A stretch of DNA of 64,000 bases, taken from positions 62,001 through 126,000 of the forward strand of contig CAJNOL010000419.1 in NCBI GenBank assembly GCA_905250125.1, given 5' to 3'. Source of the stretch: Rotaria sordida (Eukaryota; Rotifera; Eurotatoria; Philodinida; Philodinidae). Below, piece after piece: positions 48,048 to 60,294 of this stretch. Within the stretch, counting starts at the first letter, position 1, and every line of letters begins with the position of its first letter. A program made the position numbers and the translations under genes. The notes under the pieces are model-generated. The model saw only the letters and a list, made by a program, of their open reading frames with translations, was not told the origin of the DNA and did not search any database.

Positions 48048-49010
48048 ATACGTTTAGTATTCTAATCAAAATATTACTTGAAAATTTAAAATTCTACTTA
48101 TGTAATCTTAATCTCACTTGTAATTTATTTCGATATATTCATTTTTGCAACGACTAAACTACTATATCCATAGTATGAAAAGAAAATTGAAAATGTCCAC
48201 AGATGATGAACATGAAACAACAAACCTACAGAACAAGATGAGAGAACAAAAAGAAATAGTTATTGAAAATGTTTTGTTTGAATACATCGAGTTTTATAAA
48301 ACAAAAACAAACACATAAAATAGATTAATTTCTACGATGAATAAAATTATAAATATAAATATGATAGTTGTATTATGATCGTTCATCATTCTAGTAGTCA
48401 ATAAAAGAAACGAATCTATTATTATTCAATCATATTAACTACATCATTCATGCAAAATTCAATCTCAAAAATATTGATCTACAGGATCTTTTTGATTTGA
48501 AATGTATGTAAATATTATTCGAAATTTGTGAATTATTGCAAAAAAACAAAAAAATATTCAAATATTAGTAGAAGGAGAAAGGAGAGAAAGAAATATGAAT
48601 AGTAAACATTTTTTATAGATTGTTCTGTTCGTTACTTTTTTTCTTAAATTAACCTTTTATTTTATGCTCTTATTTTGCAACGAGCATTCTTTTGTTTACT
48701 CATTTCTTCTCAATTTTTTTCGTTACTGGAAGAAAATGAAACACGCAATATTGTATTTGCTATTGTTCGATTCCTATAGTGAGTTATAGATTATTTCATA
48801 TTAATATTGTCCAATAAGGATTCATTGTGACATACGCTCTTATGAACTCTTTATTGACTACGTAGTAGCATTAAATGATAAATCCATCTATTTCTATGAT
48901 GGATAAATATAATCGAAAATCTTCTCGTATACAAGTAGTTCAATGAACTTGAGAGTTACTCTTTAATAAATGTATGAAGATCACCGATAATGAATTTGGT
49001 GATTTTACAG

Positions 49011-49826
49011 CAGTGGTGGATCCAAGAAATTTTGAAGGGAATGACGAATGGAACGAAGTTATTGGCAATTTTCGTGATGAGTTTTCTAACATTTTCTATT
49101 ATCAACTGTTCAAATTTATGTTGCGATATATGAAAACAAAAGAACTAAGAAACAAATCATACAAGAAATTATAGCTTTCTATTTTTCATTTTTGACAATT
49201 TATCGATGAGTTGTTCGATATCAATGTGAATCATAGAATGTACAATACAATATAAGTAGTCCATTCAAACGACTTTCACCTATTGCACTTTGAAAGTATG
49301 ACTTTATCAGCTATAATGCTGAAAAAGGTTGGCTCGCCTGCGAATGTTCTCACCGATAACATTGCTTAAATTTTCACAAGAATTTCGATAGTGGAGATTA
49401 AGGTACCGCTGCATCACATATGATTCGGAATATGAATTACATAGATCTTTTTACTGATCTCACACTTATCAATCAACGACAGAGCGAGTACAAATAAACT
49501 GTTAGCATGACCATTGGTTATTTAAACACTAAACTCTGCAAATGCTTATTACCTGTCTAACAGAAATAGAAGTCATATCGAACAAGAGAACGGATATTTG
49601 AAACAAGTAACAACACTGGGAAGAGCATATATAGAAGTTGCTGTCCTTTTCTCGAATCGTTCATTTCAGAATATGAGCACTATAAACTTTAAAATAATGA
49701 GAAGAGACATACACATTATTTGTTTTTGTAAAACTCATAGAAATACGAAGATACTTAAAATATAGAAGACATAAATTTCAAAGGAAAGGCGATTGCCACT
49801 TCCGCATCCCCCTGAATCCGTCACTG
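49011..49826. mobile_element. hAT-like non-autonomous DNA transposon with 8-bp target duplication
   Basis: The left end is CAGTGGTGGATCCAA and the right end, inverted, is CAGTGACGGATTCAG (11 of 15 matching). They are flanked by TTTTACAG (49003-49010) and TTCTACAG (49827-49834), a 7-of-8 direct repeat. Ends of the CAGTGGCGGATCCAG type with 8-bp duplications are typical of hAT-superfamily elements. The 816-bp interior has no transposase-length frame. The mismatched duplication and ends suggest an old insertion. Confidence 0.7.
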
Positions 49827-49834
49827 TTCTACAG

Positions 49835-51368
49835 CTTACTGTGGTCTAGCTCAACATTCATTTTCACTTGTTCTATGTTCTTGGATCAATGACCATGATT
49901 TATTTGATATATCAATGGAAGAAATAGCCCTTGCTCATTATAATTCATTAACATACTATAAACTTGTAGTTCTATTATATGATTAATCGTAATATAAAAA
50001 ACAAGTATTGTTTTCGTTTTGTACCATAGATGTCCATCGCAATTGGAAATCTGCCACAATTCTAGAAGAGACAAGGCTGTCATACCGTTACTGTGATGGT
50101 TTTCGGGAAATTCTTCAAAAATCTCTGCTGCCAGTGCTAAATTATCATAGTTAGATTGAATCTATCAGATTCATCACGAGTCTGACCGTTGAATTTGTAT
50201 ATACTCGAATTGGATGCAAATTCATGCAATTTTATAATGTTCCTAAAAGAAAAGCTGCCATAGACATATCTGTTTTGTGCTTAAATTTCATAAAATTTGA
50301 TGAAATAAAATCTAAAAATCTTATTTTATCGATTGAGTTTTTAGCATATATGATTGCAACAGGAATTAATTCGAATAAAAGTAAAATTTGAAGTTAACAG
50401 CAAACTGAGCCGTAGTAAAATATTGATTTTACTTTTATAAGAAAAAAGAACATTTCTTTCATTTGAGGACTATCAATTAATTTACTTAAAACAATAGATT
50501 GAATATTCATTTAATTGTCATTTTCTTTTTCATTTCTATGAATTATTTTAACAGAAACGAATTTGTATTTTGAATCGATCATATTGTTGGCAAAAGAAAA
50601 TTTTGATTCGATTAAAGAATATATAGAATTTTTAATAGAAGATGAAAAACTTTCTATCAAGTATATTTTCTTTTCTACATTTGTCTTTATTAATTTTGAT
50701 GAGATTAAATATATGAAAAATCAATCCGATGAGAACACTTATTTAAATTCATTTTTCAAAAAAAAAAGAATAAAGCAGAATACTATGAACTAAGCAATAA
50801 GACATAGACATGACAAAACTTATAAGATGAACTTGCCTTTGTGAGCAGTTCGTTTTTTTTTTGATCGATTACACAAGCCTTCAAATAAAATTGATTTGTC
50901 TATTAACACAAATTTATTCATACAAAAGACAACTCGAGCAAATAGTAGAAGACAATCAATAAAAAAGAAATCCATTTTTATTATTTATTTTCCAATAATG
51001 CCTATTCAAATTGAAAAAAAAAAGCTTTTATTCTGCAGAGCAATAGATATAGGTAATCACGATCATTGGTTAAAAATTTTACAACAACTCTTGTCAATAA
51101 ACAAACTCTGACTGTAATAACTATTTCGTCAGATACAATTATATCGAATAGTAAGTAACACAAGCATAAGTCAATGATCTATTTCATTAGAAATGTTTGT
51201 TTTTACATTAAGAAAAGAAAAAGATAAATATTGAAATGTATTTTTATTTTGAATAGATAAGCATAGAATAAGAAGCATATATTTCTGTTAAACATTATTT
51301 TTAAAAAATGTGTGAATATTGGTGCAATAAGAATAAATGTATGTCCTTTCGAATATGATTTTAGTCGA
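49835..51368. other. Intergenic region
   Basis: No gene with motif or splice support. Frames near 50563-50793 and 50896-51111 are short, AT-driven and Lys/Ile/Phe-rich, so they are not annotated as genes. Confidence 0.5.
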
Positions 51369-52586
51369 TTATAAACTGTGTGTTGTCAATACACTTGGTA
51401 AATATTTTTCTGTTAATTGTAACATCGCTTGTGGTAACCAATGAATACCATTATCGGGCGAATAATCAAATGGTTGTTCGACAGAAAAAACTTTTGCCAA
51501 ACGATACCACCAACGAAGTGGTGCTAACATATAATGAGCCAAATCATGGCTAATGACACTGGAATAACATGATGCAGCCATACCATTGACAATTAATGTA
51601 CCTTATTTAAAGGAAATAAATAACAATTTTTCATTTTATTTTTAAAAGAAAAAAATAAAATAAATTACCATGACTAGTCATGGGTGTAAAATAACCAACT
51701 TTATATTCTTCAGTAATATTTCGAACAGTAACTGGTTGAAGTTGACCATGATGATGAATAAACACAATATCATGTGCTTTGATTTTATTAGCTGGTAGAA
51801 AACGATCATTATGATTAACAGCAATAAAATGATTTCCTGTTAAACTTAAACGATGGCCAGTCGTAGTTTCAATTGAATAAAATAAAGCTAAACAATGAAA
51901 TAAAATAAATATATTATTGAAATTAAAACAAACAAACAAAAAAAGAAAGAAAGAAAGATTTTTTTTACCAGGTCGATTTGGTTGACTATCAAGCATCATA
52001 ATAACTTCATCTTCGACAATTTGTTGTTTTGAATTCATAACAAGAACACGATCACCTGGTCGAAGATCTCGTAAAATTTTTGTTTCACCATTTACCATTG
52101 AAACATAACCATCACCCGAAAAACATTTTGGATTACCTAAGAATGAAATAAAACTATCTATTAAAAATAAATAATTCATCTTACGACGAAGTGGACATTC
52201 ATCAGGTTCTTGAACACCTGGATTAACACAACACCATTGAGCTAAATTTTGTAATTCAGTAAAACCACCTTCGGCTGCCTACATATATATATATACAACA
52301 ACGTCAAAAATATTTTCAATGAAAACTATGTTCATTTTTTCTTTACCCATCCACCAATACAATTTCTTGTTTTAGTTTTAAAACATTCCATATATCGTTC
52401 AGCTAAATTACAAAATAATTTTAAATTTCCTTTTGCTGCTTGTATTATAGCTTGAACATCAAGTTGAGCACATTCAGCTAATTGTACTGGATCTTCTTCA
52501 ACTGGACATGGTAATTGTCCAAATGATAATTGAGATATTAAAACAATAAATGCACATATGAATACAGACCTTTGATTTAAATTCAT
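51369..52586 (-). CDS. Hedgehog-type Hint (Hog) protein with an unrelated N-terminal domain
   Basis: Five exons (52347-52586, 52185-52278, 51969-52136, 51669-51887, 51369-51601) join to 318 codons, giving 317 aa. The signal peptide is MNLNQRSVFICAFIVLISQL. The N-terminal domain (about residues 24-110) has spaced cysteines (CPVEED, LAECAQ, LFCNLAERYMECF, RNCIGGW, QWCCVNPG) and is not a Hedge domain. The Hint domain starts at NPKCFSGDGYV and includes VLVMNSKQQIVEDEV, TTTGHRLSLTGNHFIAV and TPMTSHGTLIVNGMAASCYS. It ends with the Hedgehog-like AHYMLAPLRWWY and NGIHWLPQAM. Hint domains self-cleave before the catalytic Cys; here the preceding residue is Lys, not the Gly of Hedgehog. Self-processing and release of the N-terminal domain are inferred. 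Confidence 0.88.
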
Positions 52587-54340
52587 TTAATACTTTAAAA
52601 CGAAAACAAAAACACAATCATACTTACAAATTGATAATAGAAGACATCGTTTTCTTTGATAGTCAATCAAAGAATCAAATACGACAGACGCTCAAATGAT
52701 GAATTGAAGAATGAATGGATGATCTTCTTTCTTTTTTTCTTTTTCTTCTTCTCCACCTCTTCTCAGTCAATAAATATACAAAAAAAACGGTATCAATCTA
52801 ATATAAAATTATTAGTATTATTATTACTCAATCCATCTAATGTCTATATTTGAGTATTGACTGTTACAAAAAAAAAAAAAATAATTAAAACACTAGTTCA
52901 ATATTATCCCTCCTCTTCGAAATCATCTCTTTCAATTATCTATTAATACAAAATCTTCTTTTAAGTTATATCTAGATAATAAAATGACATCATGCTGTTG
53001 TGTTTTTCTTTGTATATAATTGCACTCAATTAAATTTCTCTTTTTTTCGACATAGTCCTGCTGACAAGATCATAGATATTTATTATCTTATTATGTTAGA
53101 ATAATCATCATGCTGACAATAGTGAAAAATTTCGTCCTAAAGCGAAAAAAAAAAAACAATCGTTCGTTAGTCGTCATGATCATCAATAATTGAGAGAAAA
53201 AAATAAACAGACATCATCAAAGAATAGACACAGCAAGATACTAATAAACGATTATGACTAAAACTAATATATTTTTTGTTTAATAAATATGAAACATAAA
53301 ATTAAAGATGCTTACGAGAACTATTATGAAAGATTTTATTGCTTCAACGAATAAAATTATTAACACATATTGTCACATTTTAAATTCAGTTTTCGTTGTC
53401 GTTCTTGATAATTTTTAAGATACCAAAAAAAAAGATGACTATATTAATCTTTACAATTTGTTCACAATTCAATGCATTAAATATCTATCGTTTTAATTCA
53501 AATATTACAGTATATTTCAATAATTCGACGAAAATTGAGGATCCTTCTTATTGTTAAATACTTGTCTCATCACTAGACGTGTAAAAGCTCCCAGTTATCT
53601 TCCTATAAGGTGGCTTCTTTAACATTTGATTTAATCCTGGCATTACATTTCAGTACACACGTGCAGTTTCACTATATGGTTCGCATTGAAACAGTCAGAA
53701 ATAAAATCAAATATTCAGTACACCAGCTTATATAAAGAAATCTAGATGATTGAAAACAGACCAGTCATACATCTCTTGATGACTTGAAGTAAATTAATCT
53801 CTTTGTGAGTTGTTAAATCAGTTTGTTTTAGCCTAAATTTCAAGATCGAACTCCGTCAAATTCACCATTTAGCTCTTCTTGATCATTGGAACGATCGTTT
53901 GTGAAAAGATTATAGAAAATAAAGAAAACATGGAATTAAAAAACTTCGGAAACATGTCTTGTAGTGTATCCTATAAATTATCAATTGATAAAAAAGTATT
54001 TTGTTTTATTTTGCTCCATTTTCGAAAAGATTGAGTTACAAAATCGATGAGTTTGGAAAAACTGTAAAAGTTGGATTTTTTTAAATGAAATGTTGTTTCA
54101 TCAAGAAACAAGATATATAATAGAAACATATTATGTAATATATAACGATAACAATACCTATTACTGGTATCAATACCATTCGAAAGTTTCACAAAAGCTA
54201 AGTAGAAAACGGATGGTGAAACACAGAATGCTCACTACGAATTTTCCAGAAAAACCAAACATTTAGTCTTTCATTGCCAACAAAACTTGGGCATGATATT
54301 TGCTCACATCATACAAAATGGTAGAGCAGAATCATTCTCT
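52587..54340. other. Intergenic region upstream of the Hint gene
   Basis: AT-rich, with homopolymer runs and no supported gene. The Hint promoter should lie at the left edge. Confidence 0.5.
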
Positions 54341-54349
54341 CCCCCATGG

Positions 54350-55360
54350 TCACTAGAGTGACCAAACGAGAATATATCTGATCGATCCATTCATACTATC
54401 GATATATTGGGGACACTAATATTTTATTCCAATGGTGGTTTCATCAATGACTCTTCTGGAATCGCTTTGTGAAGTAAAGGATTAAGTCATGTCTAGCGAT
54501 ACGCGGAACCAAATTGTGCTGGTTCCGATCCTGATTAGTGTCCTGCACGAGTACGACTTTTCGTAATCGGATTGACACTTTTTTCTATCTGAGCCCGAAT
54601 AGGACTCGATTAGACTCGGATCGAAGGAAATTGACAACCATCAGATAGTTTCATCATAGTTACAGTACTTTTTCAAACTTTTATTTTATTTGAAAAAGTT
54701 TAGTATTTAGTTTCTTCCATAGACAACAACAACAAAACAAAAAGAAGAGATCATTTCAAATTTCATAGCAAAGCAAGTGAATCAAGTGATTCAGGATTCA
54801 GTTAGTTTCTTGCTGCTTCTAAAATCCGACCAATTTCGCTATGTTTATGTTTGCTTGTTGCTGATGATGCTAGAATGGAATACAGTGTTTGTGTCAAACG
54901 TCATAATTATGGATATATACATAGGTGATTTTTCCATCATGACAATACATATTCACTTTTTTTGATAATGCATTTTCTTTTCCATGTTTTCAGTTATTTC
55001 ATTATATGATTTATCCTCTGTAGATAAGTTTTCATTAAAAACAAACGAATTCTTTTGATAAAACAATATCGACTTTCATTTCTGTGACTTGCTCTCAGGT
55101 ACAATAAATTGCTCAAACATGATCAAACCGGTTTTTACTTCTATGCTTTTATATAAATAGCAGTTTGAAAAAGTAAAAATATTTTGAAAGATTAGGATTC
55201 CATTAATTCCCGGTTCAGGCACGGATATGATATGATTCTGGAAATCCGGAATCGACTCGACAAGTTTGTATGCGGACCAATGCTTTGGATCCGATGCCGA
55301 ATACTCGATCCGGTTGCAGGACACTAATTTCAGTTTGGTCACACTCCCAGTCTAGAGGAA
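54350..55360. mobile_element. Candidate nested DNA element
   Basis: The motif ATTAGTGTCCTGCA near 54535 recurs inverted near 55315 (TGCAGGACACTAAT). A second inverted pair, GAGTGACCAAAC near 54355 and GTTTGGTCACAC near 55335, lies outside it. The interior is more GC-rich than its surroundings (CGGATCGAAGG, CCGGTTCAGGCACGG). No transposase frame is seen. Boundaries are uncertain and two elements may be nested. Confidence 0.45.
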
Positions 55361-56575
55361 AAAATTCTAGAATGTATTCGTATCATATGTATAAAAATCC
55401 TTCAATACTCGTTTTTTTGATTTATTTAGTCGACTACCAGCACTATGTTGAACCATCTCTCTTAAATTATGTTCTCATTGATATGCTTTATGAGATAATT
55501 CGTTTAAAACTATAGAATATTTAACTATAATCTTTAGTCCCGGTTAGGACAACTATTTTTCTCATAGTTTCGATCCTGATTTCAGCCACTTCTTTTGTCC
55601 ATGGTCCCGTACATCTCTAGTTGTATATATCACATACTTAAGAAGTTTGAGATAAGTTTACATTCTGTGCCTCAAATTTCTCAGACATGTAACTCTACTT
55701 TATCATCACTTATTCAAACCTTATTATTTCCTTAACATCATGTCTACTTGATCAATAAGTACATTGTTCATATAGATTTCGTTGCATAGAAAGAACTGTA
55801 AAATATATCTCTTAAAAGATGTTTATCTTAGATTTCGTTCAAAAAAAAATCAAACATGTAGATTTTTTTTTCATTCGACAAAAAAACACTTATATCGTGT
55901 TTGTTATCTATAGATGATCTCCTTGTTGAACCCATTCATTGGTCAGTGAGAAGAGAAAGAGAGCATGCAAAATGATCTACATACAATACAGACAAAAGGA
56001 AACGAAAAGAACACAGAGAGGTTTACACGATAAGAGACAAGAAAGAAAAAAAAGGAAATCGAGCGCAAAGAAGAAAAGATCTAATCTTGTTTCTTTAACA
56101 GACACACATTAAATTTTGTTTAAACCGCACATTCGTGTTCACAATTCAATTGGACACAGAGAAAAATTATTTCAGATAGATAGGAAAAAGACATGAAACT
56201 AAATCTTATTTCATTATATAAGGAAGAAAAAAGAAGTTCATATTTCAAGGAAGCTCTGCGGTATTAAAGGTATACTGTCAAAGTAGCCAAAGACAGACAG
56301 AGAGAGAAAAAAAAAATTTCGAGTACTAAAAACGCGCGCGCAAATAACGTATCATTTGAGGAGTCGTCAATCAAATACAGAAGAAGACACACAACATAAC
56401 ATATATATATATATAGAAGAACAACATATTCAATGAGAAATATATTTAGAGAATGTATGAAGAAAAAGAAAATGCAAACACACACACACACACACACATA
56501 TACCATATTTCATAGAGAAAATTTACGAAAAATGTAAAGAAAGATTTGTTCATATTGTTGTTGTTGTTTTTATTC
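55361..56575. other. Intergenic region downstream of CDC25
   Basis: No gene recognised. It contains an AC microsatellite at about 56477-56499, a TA run near 56400, and a purine-rich tract at 56030-56090. Confidence 0.5.
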
Positions 56576-59500
56576 TCAAGAGAAATCTATTTGATTTGTT
56601 AGTGATGTATTCGTAAAATATAATGATAAACTTGAACGAAGTGTTGTTGTACGTGTACGTCTATTATTATTTTGAATACCATAACCAACATTTGATATAT
56701 CTTCTCTTAAACAAGTAAATTTTTCTGATTGTTTTGAAAATGATCGAAATTGTCGACATTGTTCTTGAAATTTTTCATCTAACATTGTACGATAAAAATT
56801 TGGTTTACAGAATTCCTATTTAAAATAAAAATTAAATTAAATTAAACATAAAAAAAAAAAAGAAACAAAATAAAATCTTACAGTTGAATATTCAAATAAT
56901 GCTTTATAACCACCTTCTAATAAATATAATTCTGGATAATGTAGAGCTGGATAATTATTTGCATGAATATTTCGATCTTCTGATCGCATATAACGAAAAC
57001 TATTTATACATATTTATTTATTAGAATATTCAACTAAAATATAAAACAAAACAAAAAAAAAAGCTTACAGTGATGGTGCACGTTCTGATGAGAATTCACA
57101 ATGAAATACAAAAACAATTCGTTTTGTTGAATCTTTTAGTTTAATTGGTGATCGAAAATATTCTTGATGAATTTGTGGTCTTGTAAAGAAATTTTTTGCT
57201 ATCGATATATGGCCTCCATCGTATTCGTACGGATAGCGACAATCGATTATATGTAATTGTTCTATCTCAGATGAATATTTACCTCGAAGAAGATCGATCA
57301 TCTAAACATAGAAGAAAATAATACAAAAACTTTAAAATATGTTCTATTGAGAAATTCGATTTTTTTTTTAATAGAAAAATTAGAATTATTTTGTCACAGT
57401 ATTAGACTTTAATGAGAGATTGTATGGTTCATAGAGGTTTTATACTTCTATATTAGAGCCCAGTACGGAGTCAACTAAATTTGTTTTTGGAATAGTAGGT
57501 TTGGTTCTCTAATATTTGCTTTACAAACTAATGTATTTTGGAGGTTCCAACAATGTCTTATAGAAGGCATCTGGACACGAAGCAAAGTCAGAATCAAATT
57601 CAATTCCGACTTTTTTTCATATCCGTAGGCCTTGATAAGACGCCGTCGGAGCCTTCAAATTGTATTAGTTTGTAGAATAAATATTAAAGAAGAAAACATA
57701 CTATTCAACAAGATTGATATGTTAAAACTGAATTTTCGGCAAAAAATATAGTTGACTCAGTGCACGACTCCATCCTATATCCTTCTCAAATTTTCCATTT
57801 TCTAATTGCTAAAATAGGTCGAAGTATGCTGTCTAACTCTAACACAAACTATTTTTGTGAAATTTGTTTTTGGTATTCTATAGCCAATTGCTTGGCCTAT
57901 TTTTATTTCTCTTATTTGTAGAGCATGAATGTTGATTTTAATGGTTTACGTTGCACTTATAGAGAAATATATTGTAGAATTTTGATAAAATTTTAAATTT
58001 GATCAGATAAAACTCTCTGACCTAAGGATACTTTCCTTCTTTTGTGGCCGTTTTTGGTTCTCTGAGAAGGTATAATCGACCCATTAGGAAATTTTTGCTA
58101 CAGACAGGGCACATAAAATGAAACTCGTTCTCGAGGAGAAAGATTTTAAACAAGACTTTCATAGTATTTCATAGGACTGTGTTGAACCCGCTTATGACCT
58201 CCTCGTCTAACTCTGTCCAATCAAGTTGAAGATTATTTAGGCTTCTAAAAAAAGCTTCCTTTCTTTTTTTTTTTGTGAGAGAAATACGTAAAAGTTCAGA
58301 TCCTAAATCAAGACATTAGCGTCCAGGACTCTATAAATCCAAATAGGAAGGTTAAAAATGAAAAACGATCAATTTCACTTCGGCAGAATGCTTTTTAGTA
58401 TCTGTAATAAAAACTCCAGATGAGTCAGTTGTACACACTTTCGAGAACTACAAATGGCAGAAAAAAGATTGAAGTACTCTCTTAATTATAATATTCAATG
58501 TAAGACTTTCAAGAGCCCACTAACTTCATACTTTCTTATTTATTTAACTAGGCAAAGAAACTGTTTGCTTTCTATACGATCAGTAGAAACGATCTGATTA
58601 TTTTGTATTTAGATCGACGCCTTTCATTTCTATGTTCGATATTAATAAGCAGACACTCGAATACTGTTTACTTAATATGAAAATAATCTTATTGTAAATA
58701 ATATTAAGAAAAAACAAAAAAAGTAACATACTGTTTCAGCACTGATACAAGCAAGATCAGCATGTTTTCGACTCATACATCGTGGTAATAAATAAGATCG
58801 ACTACGATCACCGATTAAATTATGATTTGAACCTAAGTAAATAAATAATTTTTTTTTACTATTTTTTGATAGTTCAACTATTTTACCAAGTTCAACTGAA
58901 GCTTTTATTTGTTCTTCATTTATACTTGGTTGTTGTTCTGATAAACTACGAACTAACTAAAAGAAAAATCGAATAAAGAAAAATTAAACAATTAATATTT
59001 CTTCTCTTACTCCTCTTCGAATACGAATTGATACAGGTGGTGGAATAAAAAATGCATTTTCTTTATTTTCTTCATCATGTGTAATTTTACTTCGTTTTAA
59101 TGATCGGCCACAGCTGTTCTCATCGGTTTGTAATTGTTCAAATGTTCGTTTCTATTAAAAAAGAAAGAAAAAAAAAAACAATTTTAACAACTTTAAATTA
59201 ATTTATTTAATAAATTATAAATAATTTTTATACTTTATTTTCATTTGATAATAAATCACTATCATTTAATGCCAATACAGGCATATCATCTTCATGACTA
59301 CTATCTGATAATATTAACGGTAATGGTTGTCCACGTTGATATCGATTATTAATACTATTATCATTATTTGTACTATCACGTACAGGTGTTACCGTTGAAA
59401 GTGTTTTATCAAATAATTTAACTAAATGATCTGAATGTGAATCCTACATACAAAATAAATTTAGAAAAAAAAAACAAACAAATAAAAAATGTCACAAACT

Positions 59501-60294
59501 GATGATGATAATTGAAATCTTGTTTTCATTGAATGACATGATGTAATCGGTTGTTGTACTCTTTTACAAATTAAATAAAAGATTTTTATTTTATAAATTG
59601 AATCAATTTAGAAAAATTTGATTTTACTCAATAGTTCGCATTTTTTTATTACGTTGCATAAGAATAAGTGAATTATTAATTGAGTTTGATTTTTCTTTAC
59701 ATAATTGACGTTTTAATGTTGTTGTTGAACGTGGTAACATATCAAATCCAAAATGTTCAAGTTTTGATTGACGAGTTAATATAACATGATTATTTTCAAC
59801 TAAAGATCTACAATAATGAAAAAAATATAATCATTTCATTAGTCATTGGCGCGTATTTAAAAAATTCTTACAATGTTGGTCGTGTTTCAACAATATCGGT
59901 TATTGGAATAACTTGAAAAATAAATAAATAAATATTTATTATTGAAAGAAAAAAAACATTTTTTTTACTTGTTGAATTATTATTATTATCAATAATTGAT
60001 ATTGATTTTGATGTTTTCAATGACATTAATAGTGGACTATCATCATCTTCACTTGAAGAAAATAGTTTACGACGTGGTGTTCGTCTAGAAAACAAAAGAA
60101 AGCTATTCATGTGTTTATCTGTAGAGATATCTCGAGATCTTTGCAATAAAGGTTGAACTCCTCTTCACCTCCTCGCCAAATCTTGATGACCTCGGTACAC
60201 TTCTGTTTATCTGAATTAAGAAAAATAAAGATTTTATATTTTATGTATACCTTGATAAATATAAAGGACTTGTATTGATGGTAATGGTGTTCAT
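56576..60294 (-). CDS. CDC25: CDC25-family dual-specificity phosphatase
   Basis: CDC25 removes inhibitory phosphates from cyclin-dependent kinases and triggers cell-cycle transitions. About twelve exons run from ATG at 60294 ([15 protein letters not shown], then [15 protein letters not shown]) to TGA at 56576-56578, roughly 530 aa. The N-terminal half is Ser/Asn-rich and regulatory in character. The rhodanese-like catalytic domain shows [39 protein letters not shown], the active-site loop HCEFSSER (Cys and Arg of the CX5R motif intact), [20 protein letters not shown] and CKPNFYRTM. The intron between ISAETM and IDLLRG (57302-58731, 1430 nt) is far longer than the others and holds a foldback element. 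The joining of exon 1 directly to the RTPRRK exon (phase 2) is the best model; the intervening stretch has a stop in the compatible frame. Confidence 0.9.
57460..57775. mobile_element. Foldback element inside a CDC25 intron
   Basis: A near-complete palindrome. The left arm has GAGTCAACTAAATTTG, then AATATTTGCTTTACAAACTAA, GGAGGTTCC, GTCTTAT and AGTCAGAAT. The right arm carries each block inverted in the mirrored order, and the apex is near 57600 (AGTCAGAATCAAATTC / AATTCCGACT). No coding content. Confidence 0.65.

Noticed and set aside
48974-49174. 66-codon frame
   Set aside because: It crosses the target-site duplication and the end of the hAT-like element, so it is a chance fusion.
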